A stretch of DNA of 64,000 nt from the NCBI GenBank assembly GCA_937907165.1, contig CALCUH010000010.1:65957-129956 (forward strand), in the 5' to 3' direction. The translations under genes and the position numbers were made by a program. This DNA comes from an uncultured Bacteroidales bacterium (GTDB lineage Bacteria; Bacteroidota; Bacteroidia; Bacteroidales; Paludibacteraceae). This document shows positions 14,681-22,964 of the stretch, piece by piece (position 1 is the first letter of the stretch; each line of letters opens with the position of its first letter). The notes below the pieces were generated by a model. It saw nothing but the letters and a program-made list of their open reading frames with translations. It did not search any database and was not told where the DNA came from.

Positions 14681-14712
14681 CGGACGTGCGCCAAACGTCC
14701 GGTTCCTTTCTC
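14681..14712 (+). terminator. Terminator-like hairpin after tRNA-Ser
   Basis: CGGACGT (14681-14687) pairs with ACGTCCG (14695-14701), followed by a pyrimidine-rich tract (GTTCCTTTCTCTT). A second 7-bp hairpin, GCCGCGG/CCGCGGC, follows at 14718-14740. Together they probably end or process the tRNA transcript. Confidence 0.5.
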
Positions 14713-14744
14713 TTACAGCCGCGGTTTTCCCATCCGCGGCACAT

Positions 14745-14855
14745 CGTGTGATGCGGTCATGGAAACATAGCGTATAGCGGCGGTTATACGCTCACAGCAA
14801 CTGTTAGATGAATCTGCAAAATTCATTCCCCGCAGTTCGACTCTGCGGCGCACGA
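14745..14855 (+). ncRNA. tRNA-like RNA (Cys-type anticodon arm), Y-RNA candidate
   Basis: A T arm (CGCAG-TTCGACT-CTGCG, 14831-14847) and an arm with the exact layout of a cysteine anticodon arm (ATGAAT-CTGCAAA-ATTCAT, 14808-14826, anticodon GCA) sit side by side. The ends pair (CGTGTG at 14745 with CGCACG at 14849-14854), but a long insert with a 7-bp hairpin (GCGTATA 14770-14776 with TATACGC 14785-14791) replaces a normal D arm, giving about 110 bases. It lies 46 bases upstream of the Ro/TROVE-like gene. Bacterial Y RNAs carry tRNA-like modules and partner Ro proteins. A degenerate tRNA-Cys is the alternative. Confidence 0.45.
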
Positions 14856-14901
14856 CATCCGCCCATAAAAAAACAAATATTTCACGAAAGGATGATGACC
14901 C

Positions 14902-16398
14902 GTGCCTTTTATGGAGGCAATCCGCAAAAACATTACCGACTCCGAAAATGATTCCGTAACGGAAAACGGCGCTCACGGTTATCGTACATCCGGAAAGAAG
15001 CTGCTTGATCTCAATTTCTCCGTTTCGTCCCTGCGTGAACGAAGCGAAGATGAAGTCCGAACCGCTTTCATAGAAGCGTTCGACGAAGACCCAGTTACTG
15101 CGATCAAGTGGCTTTTTTACGCCAGAGATGTTCGGGGCGGACTCGGAGAGCGACGCCTGTTCCGCATCGCTTTGACAGAACTTGCCGAGCGGGAAAAAGA
15201 ACTGGTAAGAGCCGTACTGCCGTTGGTTCCGGAATACGGAAGATGGGACGACCTGTGGTGCCTGTTCGACACGCCGCTGTCCAATGACGTGTTCTGCATG
15301 GTTGAAGATCAGCTCAACGCGGATATGTATAACCAGCTCTACGGCAAGTCCGTTTCGCTTCTGGCAAAATGGATGCCGTCGCTGAATACCTCGTCCAAAA
15401 AGACCAGAGCGCTTGCCAGAAGAATGGCACACAGTCTCGGATGGTCGGAAAAAACATACCGGACAACACTATCGTGCCTGCGGGATCGGATCAAAGTTGT
15501 GGAACGCGATATGTCGGCAAACAGGTGGGGCGATATCCCGTATCCCTCCGTGCCTTCCAGAGCAAATCTGATTTACAGGGATGCGTTCATGCGCCATGAT
15601 CCGGAACGCCGCACCGAATATCTTAACGAAGTGAACGGCGGAAGGACGTCCATCCATTCCGGGACATTGTTCCCGGGTGATATTGTCCATAAAAATGGAT
15701 ACAAACGCGACGATTCCTGTGAAGCACTGTGGAATGCGCTTCCGAATATCATTGCAAAAGGCGAAGGAACGATGGTCGTAGCGGACGGTTCCGGCTCCAT
15801 GACATGGTGCTCTACCGCCGGAGGCATGACGCCTTGGGAGGTTGCACACGCGCTTGCCATCTACTTTGCGGAACGGATGACCGGAGAATTCAAAGACCGC
15901 TATATTACCTTCTCGTCTCACCCGCGGTTTGTCGATCTGAGTTCCTGTGGCTCCCTGTATGATAAGCTGACAGAAGCCAGAAAGCATTCGGATTGCTCCA
16001 ACACCGACATTGAGGCGGTGTTCAGAATGATTCTGGATACCGCATCCGCGAATGAAATGACTCAGGACGATCTTCCCAAAAATATCCTAATCATTTCCGA
16101 TATGGAATTCGACGCCCCAAGCCAGCATTTCGGCGCGAAACTGTTCGACAAAATCCGTAAGGACTATGAGTCTCACGGCTACCGCATCCCGCGTCTGATT
16201 TTCTGGAACGTCGCCAGCCGTACCGGAACGATTCCGGTGATCGAAAATGATCTCGGCGTTGCGCTCGTGAGCGGATACAGTCCCAATACCGCAAAGATGG
16301 TCATGAGCGGCAAACTCGATCCGTATGAATGTCTGCTTGAAACGCTGAACAGTGAACGCTATCAGCCTGTGGAGGATGCGATCCGTGGTCTATCTTGA
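14902..16398 (+). CDS. Ro60/TROVE-like vWA protein (DUF2828 family)
   Basis: The 498-residue protein has an alpha-helical N-terminal two thirds with RDVRGGLGERRLF (residues 75-87), the signature of DUF2828 and similar to HEAT-type TROVE domains. It ends in a von Willebrand A domain whose MIDAS DGSGS (295-299) is intact. TROVE-vWA proteins such as Ro60 bind misfolded RNA and Y RNAs and channel RNA to processing enzymes. The linkage to that family is by architecture and motif, not by search. GTG 14902 is preceded by GAAAGGA; ATG 14911 is an alternative. It leads an operon with a desulfurase, an RNA ligase and an RNA kinase. Confidence 0.7.
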   Translation: MPFMEAIRKNITDSENDSVTENGAHGYRTSGKKLLDLNFSVSSLRERSEDEVRTAFIEAFDEDPVTAIKWLFYARDVRGGLGERRLFRIALTELAEREKELVRAVLPLVPEYGRWDDLWCLFDTPLSNDVFCMVEDQLNADMYNQLYGKSVSLLAKWMPSLNTSSKKTRALARRMAHSLGWSEKTYRTTLSCLRDRIKVVERDMSANRWGDIPYPSVPSRANLIYRDAFMRHDPERRTEYLNEVNGGRTSIHSGTLFPGDIVHKNGYKRDDSCEALWNALPNIIAKGEGTMVVADGSGSMTWCSTAGGMTPWEVAHALAIYFAERMTGEFKDRYITFSSHPRFVDLSSCGSLYDKLTEARKHSDCSNTDIEAVFRMILDTASANEMTQDDLPKNILIISDMEFDAPSQHFGAKLFDKIRKDYESHGYRIPRLIFWNVASRTGTIPVIENDLGVALVSGYSPNTAKMVMSGKLDPYECLLETLNSERYQPVEDAIRGLS

Positions 16399-17542
16399 TA
16401 ACGCCGCCGATACCGCAGTATTGCAGACCGTTCGAGACGCCGTTAGTGTGTGTATGCTGTACGCGGGTAATCCGTCCAGTATCCATTCAGCCGGACAGAA
16501 TAACGCCCGGCTCATTGAAATAGCCAGAGAACAGGTAGCAAAATTGATCGGTGCAGATCCGGATGAGGTGTACTTCACATCGGGCGGTACGGAATCCAAT
16601 AATCTGATGTGTCGGTTAGCAAGGAGAGAAAACATCCTTTTCTCTAAAGCAGAACATCCATCCGTCAAAAATGCTTTGGCATGGCATGATTCCGCAGATC
16701 TTCGCATCGAAAACGATGGCGTGATTGATCTGGGAACGTTGCAGCGGGATATCGAATTCGTTGAGTGGCAGGAATCTTTGAGACGCCAGAACGGATTTGG
16801 AGGCGATAACGCCAACCCCAACACTCTGCTGTTCGTCCAGTGGATGAACAACGAGACCGGGGCGGTTCAGCCGATGGAAAAGATTGGACAGCTTGCAGAG
16901 AAATACAATGTCATGCTGCTGACAGACGCGGTACAGGCTGTCGGACATACGCCAATCGATGTTCATCAATGCAATGTGGATTGTCTCACCCTGTCCGGGC
17001 ATAAATTCGGAGCGCCGCCCGGCGTCGGAGCAATCTATATCCGACGAGGGGTCAAGGTTGATCCTCTGATTAAAGGCGGCGGGCAGGAACGTGGACTACG
17101 TTCCGGCACAGAAAACGTCCCCGGCATTGTCGGACTCGGCATAGCGGCGGCCTACGCACAAAAGAACCTCGAACACCATAGATCGGTGTGGAAAAGCCTC
17201 CGAAAAATCTTCATCGACAGGCTGGACTTGGGAATGCCGTTCTGGATCAACGGTACAAACGCATACAGCCCGATTATAAGTCTGACAATCCCGGAGATTC
17301 CCGCCGAAAATCTCGTCACTTATCTCGACGCACATGGCGTATGTATCTCAGCAGGAGCTGCCTGTCACGCGAACGGCTCTACCCCGTCACCCACGCTTAC
17401 CGCAATGGGTCTTACACCGGAACACGCCATGTCAACCGTGCGAATTTCCATGGGATATGGCACATCTGAGTACGACATGGAAACCGCCGCCAACACCATA
17501 GTGGACGCCGTCCGCTTTTTCAAATCTTTTAGCAACTCATAA
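16385..17542 (+). CDS. Cysteine desulfurase (NifS/IscS family)
   Basis: This 385-residue PLP enzyme has all key features: YLDNAADT at the start, TSGGTESNN (65-73), TDAVQAVGH, SGHKFGAPPGVG with the PLP lysine K207, RSGTENV (239-245) and the active-site cysteine C327 in ISAGAACHANG. It removes sulfur from cysteine as a persulfide. GTG 16385 lies nine bases after GGAGG (16371-16375) and overlaps the previous gene by 14 bases. Sitting between a Ro-like protein and an RNA ligase, it may supply sulfur for tRNA thiolation. Iron-sulfur cluster assembly or DNA phosphorothioation are alternatives, but no dnd genes are seen. Confidence 0.9.
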   Translation: MVYLDNAADTAVLQTVRDAVSVCMLYAGNPSSIHSAGQNNARLIEIAREQVAKLIGADPDEVYFTSGGTESNNLMCRLARRENILFSKAEHPSVKNALAWHDSADLRIENDGVIDLGTLQRDIEFVEWQESLRRQNGFGGDNANPNTLLFVQWMNNETGAVQPMEKIGQLAEKYNVMLLTDAVQAVGHTPIDVHQCNVDCLTLSGHKFGAPPGVGAIYIRRGVKVDPLIKGGGQERGLRSGTENVPGIVGLGIAAAYAQKNLEHHRSVWKSLRKIFIDRLDLGMPFWINGTNAYSPIISLTIPEIPAENLVTYLDAHGVCISAGAACHANGSTPSPTLTAMGLTPEHAMSTVRISMGYGTSEYDMETAANTIVDAVRFFKSFSNS

Positions 17543-17568
17543 TACTTACTATAAAAGAAAGGAGAACC

Positions 17569-19041
17569 ATGTACTGCGCATATATTACCCGAATTCGCAA
17601 CCTTCGCAAACATCCCAACGCGGATCGTCTGCTGATCGGTGAGTGTTACGGTAACTCCGTGGTTGTAGATCTGCAGATGAAACCCGACAGTCTCGGTATT
17701 TACTTCCCTGTGGACGGAAAACTCGGTCGGGAATTCGCTGAGAAAAACAACCTGCTCCGTAAAAAAGACGCAGACGGTAAATCCATCGGCGGGTACCTTG
17801 ATCCGGAAAAACGCAATATCACCGCTATGAAGCTGCGCGGAGAGAAAAGCGACGGTCTCTTCCTTCCGCTGAAATCTCTCGAATCCTTTACAGACATCAC
17901 GAAGCTCAAAGAAGGGATGGTCATTACGGAGCTGAACGGCGTGAAAATCTGTGAGAAATACATTCCCATCCGCCAGACGCCGAACAAACGCGGCGGTACT
18001 GAGCAGCATAAGCACAAAAAGTTCAGCAAACCCGCCGTAACCTGTCCGATGTTCCTGGAGCATATCGACACCGCGCAGCTTGCTTATAACCTGAACGAAT
18101 TCAAGCCCGGAGACCACGTGGAAATCACGCTGAAAATGCACGGTACCAGTCAGCGAACCGGATACCTCCCCGTCATTACCGGATATGCGGATTCTTTGCT
18201 TGCAAGACTCAGAAATCATTTCCGTATCCGACACGGAAAGCCGCTTATTCACGACGGCGCACCGATCTCGGAATATCAGTATGTTGACGGCACACGCCGA
18301 ACGGAAAAACTGGAAGGCGGATTCTACGGAAACGACTCCTTCCGCAAAGCACACGCCGACAAATTCAGAGGTAAGCTCTGGAAGGGCGAAACCGTTTACT
18401 ACGAAGTCGTCGGATTCACCGATTCCGGAGCGCCGATCATGCCGTCCGTATCCAACGCAAAGGTGAAAGATAAGGAATTCTCCGCTACCTACGGTGATAT
18501 GACTGTATTCTCATACGGGTGTTCACCCGACGGTATTGGGACGGAACCCATGGGTTACTACGACGGCGAATGCAGCGAACCGTGCGCATACAACCAGCTT
18601 CCGAAATCCGAATGCTATGTGTATCGGATGACCATGACGTCACCCGACGGACACGTTGTCGAATACCCGCCGGATTTTATGCGGACCCGCTGTGCGGAGA
18701 TTGAAGTTCATACAGTCCCCGTGCTGTATGAGGCTTCGTTCTTTGACGACGGTGATAGCCCGTTTATCGGGTATGATACAGAGACTGTGCAGAAAAACGT
18801 CATGGAGCTTGCAGAACGGTATTGCGACGGCGCTGACCCAGTGGGTAAAACGCATATCCGTGAAGGGATTGTGGCGAGAATCGTAAACCGACCCGCATTC
18901 ACGGCGTTCAAATTCAAAAACTTTAGTTTCAAACTGATCGAAGGCTTGATTAAAGATACCGCCTCCGCTCCCGATATGGAAGAAGCACAGGAGGTAATGG
19001 GCGAGCCCGCATCGGAGGGAAATGATGACACAGGTATTTAA
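17569..19041 (+). CDS. RNA ligase, DraRnl/Rnl5-like
   Basis: The 490-residue protein starts with an OB-fold like that of DraRnl (HPNADRLLIGECYGNSVVV), followed by the conserved KLRGEKSDGLFLP (88-100). The nucleotidyltransferase motif I is LKMHGTSQRTGY, with the adenylated lysine at K189. Later motifs include VYYEVVGF and EGIVARIV near 425. Enzymes of this family seal 3'-OH/5'-phosphate nicks in RNA. AAAGGAGA precedes ATG 17569. The following gene overlaps its end by 20 bases and encodes a 5' kinase, so the pair would heal and seal cut RNA. Confidence 0.88.
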   Translation: MYCAYITRIRNLRKHPNADRLLIGECYGNSVVVDLQMKPDSLGIYFPVDGKLGREFAEKNNLLRKKDADGKSIGGYLDPEKRNITAMKLRGEKSDGLFLPLKSLESFTDITKLKEGMVITELNGVKICEKYIPIRQTPNKRGGTEQHKHKKFSKPAVTCPMFLEHIDTAQLAYNLNEFKPGDHVEITLKMHGTSQRTGYLPVITGYADSLLARLRNHFRIRHGKPLIHDGAPISEYQYVDGTRRTEKLEGGFYGNDSFRKAHADKFRGKLWKGETVYYEVVGFTDSGAPIMPSVSNAKVKDKEFSATYGDMTVFSYGCSPDGIGTEPMGYYDGECSEPCAYNQLPKSECYVYRMTMTSPDGHVVEYPPDFMRTRCAEIEVHTVPVLYEASFFDDGDSPFIGYDTETVQKNVMELAERYCDGADPVGKTHIREGIVARIVNRPAFTAFKFKNFSFKLIEGLIKDTASAPDMEEAQEVMGEPASEGNDDTGI

Positions 19042-19957
19042 TATGCTGGTGGGTCTTCCCGGTTCCGGAAAATCCACCATTGCCGCAGAGCATCGAGCAT
19101 CGGGCGTCGCCGTGCATTCCAGCGATGAAATCCGCGAGGAATTGTTTGGTAACGCGGCAGTTCAGGGCGATAACGATATTGTCTTTCGTTTGCTTCATCG
19201 GCGTATTACGGAGGACTTGCAGAGTGGTAAATCTGTTACATACGATGCCACAAACCTGAATTACCGCAGACGTGCCGAGTTCCTGAGGCAGATCAACAAG
19301 TTGGGTATCCAGAACCTTGTAAAGCGGTGTGTGCTGCTGGCAACGCCTGTTGATATATGTAAAGAACGGAATCGCAGCCGCAGCCGCTCCGTACCCGATG
19401 AGGCGATCGACAGAATGGTGCGAGGGTTTGATCCCCCTACCCTGCATGAAGGATGGGATTACATCAATATCCTGTCTGCGCCGAATGCGGATGCCGATGT
19501 GCCGGACGCGCTTACAAAGGCGCTGTCGTTATGTAACTTCGATCAGGACAATCCCAATCATGCTCTGTCGCTCGGCGGGCATTGCATCAAGGCAAAAGAG
19601 ATTCTGTTGGAGCGTTATCCCGATTGCGCCAGTACGGTGGTTCGAGCCACGCTGATGCACGATTTCGGAAAGGAATATACCAAAGTCTATGCGGATGCAA
19701 AGGGCAAAAAATCTCCGTTCGCCCACTATTACGGACATGAAAATGTAGGAAGCTACCTGTCTTATCAATATACAGAAACGCTTCCGCTCGAACAGCGAAT
19801 CGAGATCGCTGCACTGATACGCTGGCATATGCAGCCGTTCGTCATCCGTAAGTCCCAGAACATGATGAAAACGGAAGACACTTTTATCAAGCGATTCAGT
19901 AAAGAATTTCTTGACAAACTCAAAATCATGAACGAGTGCGACATTTCCGCGCTCTAA
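19022..19957 (+). CDS. Polynucleotide kinase fused to HD phosphohydrolase
   Basis: Residues 1-160 are a P-loop kinase of the Pnkp/zeta-toxin type: GLPGSGKST (11-19), HSSDEIREE, YDATNLNYRRR. Residues 180-311 are an HD domain: HCIKAKEIL, LMHDFGK with H213-D214, HYYGHE and RWHM. T4 Pnkp uses a HAD phosphatase for 3'-end healing. Here an HD domain takes that place and could remove 2',3'-cyclic or 3'-phosphates, which is inference. It overlaps the RNA ligase gene and has GGAGGG just before ATG 19022. All active-site residues appear intact. Confidence 0.85.
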   Translation: MMTQVFNMLVGLPGSGKSTIAAEHRASGVAVHSSDEIREELFGNAAVQGDNDIVFRLLHRRITEDLQSGKSVTYDATNLNYRRRAEFLRQINKLGIQNLVKRCVLLATPVDICKERNRSRSRSVPDEAIDRMVRGFDPPTLHEGWDYINILSAPNADADVPDALTKALSLCNFDQDNPNHALSLGGHCIKAKEILLERYPDCASTVVRATLMHDFGKEYTKVYADAKGKKSPFAHYYGHENVGSYLSYQYTETLPLEQRIEIAALIRWHMQPFVIRKSQNMMKTEDTFIKRFSKEFLDKLKIMNECDISAL

Positions 19958-19972
19958 GAAAGGAACGAAAAA

Positions 19973-20461
19973 ATGGTAGATAAAGAATTAAACAAATTTC
20001 TCTGCAAACTGTTCGACATTGACAGCGCCTACTTTACCATTGACAGCATCCACATTACCGTTGAAAGCGACCACCTTGCCGTTAACAGCATCCACATTAC
20101 TGAAAACGACTGGAAAAAAGACGAAGAAGACGCGGAAGAAACCGTCGATGAGCAGACGCCCACATTTGAAACATCAAATCCGATCAGCAAAAAGGAAGAT
20201 TACCCGCTCCCCGATGACGTCTTCCCCACCGAATGTGACCTCTACCCAACACGCGCTATATTCCACAATCCTGCCACAATCGTCTTCTGGAACGACGGCA
20301 CAAAGACCGTTGCCATGCGCGAAGTCAACGACGACTTCGACAGCGAAAAAGGTCTGATGGTAGCAATCCTGAAAAAGATTCTCGGCAACGGAGAAATGCA
20401 CAGATGGATGGACTACCTGAAAACATTTCATGCAGAAGCCGCAAAAGACGCTGAAGAATAA
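19973..20461 (+). CDS. Conserved phage protein with heptapeptide repeats
   Basis: The C-terminal 70 residues (TRAIFHNPATIVFWNDGTK, then GLMVAILKKILGN) match a small protein common in Firmicutes phages whose function is unknown. The N-terminal part has four seven-residue repeats of the IDSxHIT type (residues 15-42), followed by an acidic linker (about 47-60). AGAAAGGA precedes the ATG. Confidence 0.65.
   Translation: MVDKELNKFLCKLFDIDSAYFTIDSIHITVESDHLAVNSIHITENDWKKDEEDAEETVDEQTPTFETSNPISKKEDYPLPDDVFPTECDLYPTRAIFHNPATIVFWNDGTKTVAMREVNDDFDSEKGLMVAILKKILGNGEMHRWMDYLKTFHAEAAKDAEE
20015..20098 (+). repeat. Four 21-bp tandem repeats inside coding sequence
   Basis: Four units of 21 bp encode DIDSAYF, TIDSIHI, TVESDHL and AVNSIHI. 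Units 2 and 4 are nearly identical in DNA. The phase-preserving length suggests growth by slippage. Confidence 0.7.
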
Positions 20462-20705
20462 GGCAGCAAAAATCCGGAATAACCGTACAAACGACATTCT
20501 GGCCGCGCTTGAAAACTCACCGGGAATGACGTGCGGAGAAATCGCGGAATATCTGTACCGGTCGGGAAAGCTGGAAGCGCCCGATCCGCAGCTCATTCGT
20601 CCCCGTATGGCGGAACTGAGCAACATCGGGCGGGTTGAAGTCGTAGATCGACGCAGAGATCCCGTCGCCGGACGCAGAAACGCTGTCTGGAAGCGGAGGA
20701 AATGA
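20430..20705 (+). CDS. Small winged-helix-like phage protein
   Basis: A 91-residue basic protein: ILAALENSPGMTCGEIAEYL resembles a winged helix-turn-helix recognition unit, and LSNIGRVEVVDRRR would be the wing. It overlaps the end of the preceding gene by 32 bases. Similar small proteins sit just upstream of recombination genes in Firmicutes phages. DNA binding is likely but unproven. Confidence 0.6.
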   Translation: MQKPQKTLKNKAAKIRNNRTNDILAALENSPGMTCGEIAEYLYRSGKLEAPDPQLIRPRMAELSNIGRVEVVDRRRDPVAGRRNAVWKRRK

Positions 20706-20708
20706 TCG

Positions 20709-20993
20709 ATGAAACTGATTGATGAAAATGGCAATGATGTAATACCGGACGCCGAATTTGTCTGCACCGATTGCGAGAAAACATTTGTGGAGCCGAAACA
20801 TTATGTCGAACGACACGGGTTCGATCATCCGCCATACGAGGAATGGGACGGATGCCCGCACTGCGGAAGCACATGGTATGTGACGATCCAGAGATGCGAT
20901 GCGTGTTTCGGTGTTATTCTGGGAGATTACGTCATAATCCCCTCAACCGGAGAACGATACTGCTCAAAATGCTTTGAAATAGTAACCATATAA
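20709..20993 (+). CDS. Zinc-ribbon protein, 94 aa
   Basis: The protein has several cysteine pairs: CTDC (19-22), CPHC (49-52), CDAC and CSKC, enough for two zinc sites. Such folds often bind nucleic acid or act as adaptors. It starts 3 bases after the previous stop and lies directly ahead of the ERF recombinase. Confidence 0.6.
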   Translation: MKLIDENGNDVIPDAEFVCTDCEKTFVEPKHYVERHGFDHPPYEEWDGCPHCGSTWYVTIQRCDACFGVILGDYVIIPSTGERYCSKCFEIVTI

Positions 20994-21002
20994 GGAGGCA
21001 CA

Positions 21003-21758
21003 ATGGCAACAGAAAAGCGTAAGCCTATTGAAGAAATGAACGTCTTCGAGCGACTTGCAGAAGTCGGAAAAATCTGCGAAGTCATCCGTAAAGATAAGGA
21101 CGGACATAACTATATGTATGTCCCCGAAGATGAAATCCTCGCAAAGGTGGAAGCGGGCGTGGAAAAATACCGCCTGTTCCTCGTGCCGGTAATCTGCCCC
21201 GGTACGCTGAATGTAACTCCGTACAGCTATACCAAAACCAAGTTCCTCAAGGGCGGGGAAACCACGACGGAGACGGTGAACGAATTCTATGTCACCGCCG
21301 AAATGGAATACCACTGGATCAACCTCGACAATCCGAGTGATTTCGTCCGCGTTCCGTGGGTTATGGTCGGGCAGCAGGCAAACGTCAGTCAGGCGGTTGG
21401 AAGCGGTCTCACCTATATGAACCGGTACTTCATGCTGAAATTCTTCCAGATCGCAACCCCGAATGACGATCCTGATAACTGGGTTGCCAAAAAAGCCGAG
21501 GCGGGAACCGCAGCCGAAGCCGCAATCGCATCGGGCATTATCGAGGAAGTTCAGTCCGTAGTCACCTCATATCTGGAACGGTTTACAGACGAGGACGATG
21601 TGAAGTTAGCCAGAACCAAGGTATCCGCAATCGTAAAGAAATACGCAAAAGACCGATCCGGCAGACCCACTGCAGACTATCGCTGCATCACAGACCCGGA
21701 TATCGCAGCCAAACTGCTTGATGAGCTCAACAAAGAAATTGGAGGCAAAGAAGAATGA
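21003..21758 (+). CDS. erf: ERF-family single-strand annealing protein
   Basis: The 251-residue protein has the ERF core: HNYMYVPEDEIL, then VGQQANVSQAVGSGLTYMNR near 118-137, the conserved SQAxGSxxTYxxRY signature. ERF proteins anneal complementary single strands for recombination-dependent replication and circularisation. AAGGAGG precedes the ATG and the SSB gene overlaps its stop, consistent with joint function. Confidence 0.9.
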   Translation: MATEKRKPIEEMNVFERLAEVGKICEVIRKDKDGHNYMYVPEDEILAKVEAGVEKYRLFLVPVICPGTLNVTPYSYTKTKFLKGGETTTETVNEFYVTAEMEYHWINLDNPSDFVRVPWVMVGQQANVSQAVGSGLTYMNRYFMLKFFQIATPNDDPDNWVAKKAEAGTAAEAAIASGIIEEVQSVVTSYLERFTDEDDVKLARTKVSAIVKKYAKDRSGRPTADYRCITDPDIAAKLLDELNKEIGGKEE

Positions 21759-22174
21759 ACATGATTATTGTAAAAGGGCGTCTGACTTCAGACCCCGAAC
21801 TCAAGAATACACAGAGCGGCATTGCCGTCTGTGGCGTATCACTTGCCGTACCCAGACCGCGCACCAAAGACGAGACGGACTTTTTCAATGTTACCTTTTG
21901 GCGGCAGACCGCAGAATCTGTAGCCAAGTATGTCAAGAAAGGGCAGGAAATTCTGGTGTCCGGCTCCATGCAGAGCGAAACCTATGAAAAGGATGGCGTC
22001 AAGAGAACTGCGTGGAAACTGAACGCAGATAGCTTTGAGTTCTGCGGAAATAAGGAATCCGGAGGTTCGTCATCTCCCGCTTCCGCGAGTACACCGGCAT
22101 ATTCTGCAAAACCTGCACCCGCACCGAGCAGAGCATCCGACGATGACGGTTCGGGCGAAGATCTTCCCTTCTGA
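21755..22174 (+). CDS. ssb: Single-stranded DNA-binding protein
   Basis: A 139-residue SSB with an OB-fold (IIVKGRLTSDPELKNTQSG, FFNVTFWR, KGQEILVSGSMQ), a Ser/Ala/Pro-rich linker and the acidic tip EDLPF that recruits partner proteins. It overlaps the ERF gene by 4 bases. SSB and ERF commonly act together in phage recombination. Confidence 0.95.
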   Translation: MNMIIVKGRLTSDPELKNTQSGIAVCGVSLAVPRPRTKDETDFFNVTFWRQTAESVAKYVKKGQEILVSGSMQSETYEKDGVKRTAWKLNADSFEFCGNKESGGSSSPASASTPAYSAKPAPAPSRASDDDGSGEDLPF

Positions 22175-22181
22175 ATGAACC

Positions 22182-22949
22182 GTGCGGTACGACCTGCAGA
22201 TTGCGGAAATGACGTGGAGCTACTCCCGCCTGACCACATTTGAAAACTGCCCGTATAGCTGGTTGCTGAAATACATCTACCATATCAAATCCGGAACAAA
22301 ATTTTTTTCGGAATATGGGACTTTCTGCCACGAATTGCTTGCCGGATATTTCTCCGGAAAAATTACCGAAGAAACCATTTACCGCCGATACCTGACCGGA
22401 TATCGCAAAAATGTGAAAACTCCTGCCCCGAATGAAAAAATCGCAAACTCCTACTTCCAGTCGGGGCGGGATTATTTTCGCCAATTTTCACCACCGCAAG
22501 GCAGGACGGTACTGGAAACCGAAGAAAAATCCGAATTCATTGTAGCCGGATACCCGTTTATAGGTTTTATTGACCTTGTGACGGAGGACGACCGCGGCAA
22601 ACTCTATATTACCGATCACAAATCGCATAACCTTAAACCGCGCTCCATACGCAAACACCCCACACAATCAGACAGGGAACTTGACAACTATCTCAGGCAG
22701 CTTTACCTGTACTCCATACCCGTTCATAACCGCTACGGCAGATGCCCCGATTTTCTTGAATTCAACTGCTTCCGAACCGGCGTCTGGATTACAGAACCGT
22801 TTTCGGAAGCGCGGCTGGATGAGGTGATTCGGTGGGCAAAAGAGCGAATCGAGACAATCACAAAAACGAATAAGTGGAATCCGTGCGTGGATGACTGGTT
22901 TTGCCGGTATCTGTGTGATTCCGAAGAATATTGCGAAGTACGACACTAA
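22182..22949 (+). CDS. PD-(D/E)XK nuclease (RecB/Cas4-like)
   Basis: The protein begins with WSYSRLTTFENCPYSWLLKY, typical of RecB-type nucleases, and carries the catalytic GFIDLV and ITDHKSH (D and the DxK pair near residues 128-150). Cysteines near the end (CVDDWFCRYLC, EYC) could bind an iron-sulfur cluster together with the early cysteine, as in AddB and Cas4. Start choice is open: GTG 22182 and ATG 22209 both lack a strong ribosome binding site. It probably processes DNA ends with ERF and SSB. Confidence 0.82.
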   Translation: MRYDLQIAEMTWSYSRLTTFENCPYSWLLKYIYHIKSGTKFFSEYGTFCHELLAGYFSGKITEETIYRRYLTGYRKNVKTPAPNEKIANSYFQSGRDYFRQFSPPQGRTVLETEEKSEFIVAGYPFIGFIDLVTEDDRGKLYITDHKSHNLKPRSIRKHPTQSDRELDNYLRQLYLYSIPVHNRYGRCPDFLEFNCFRTGVWITEPFSEARLDEVIRWAKERIETITKTNKWNPCVDDWFCRYLCDSEEYCEVRH

Positions 22950-22964
22950 AACGGAGGCGGCAAA

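Noticed and set aside
14277..14770. Plus-strand frames across 14.3-14.8 kb
   Set aside because: They run straight through three clear tRNA genes.
17365..18354. 329-codon minus-strand frame
   Set aside because: Antisense to the desulfurase and RNA ligase genes; no recognisable motif and no ribosome binding site.
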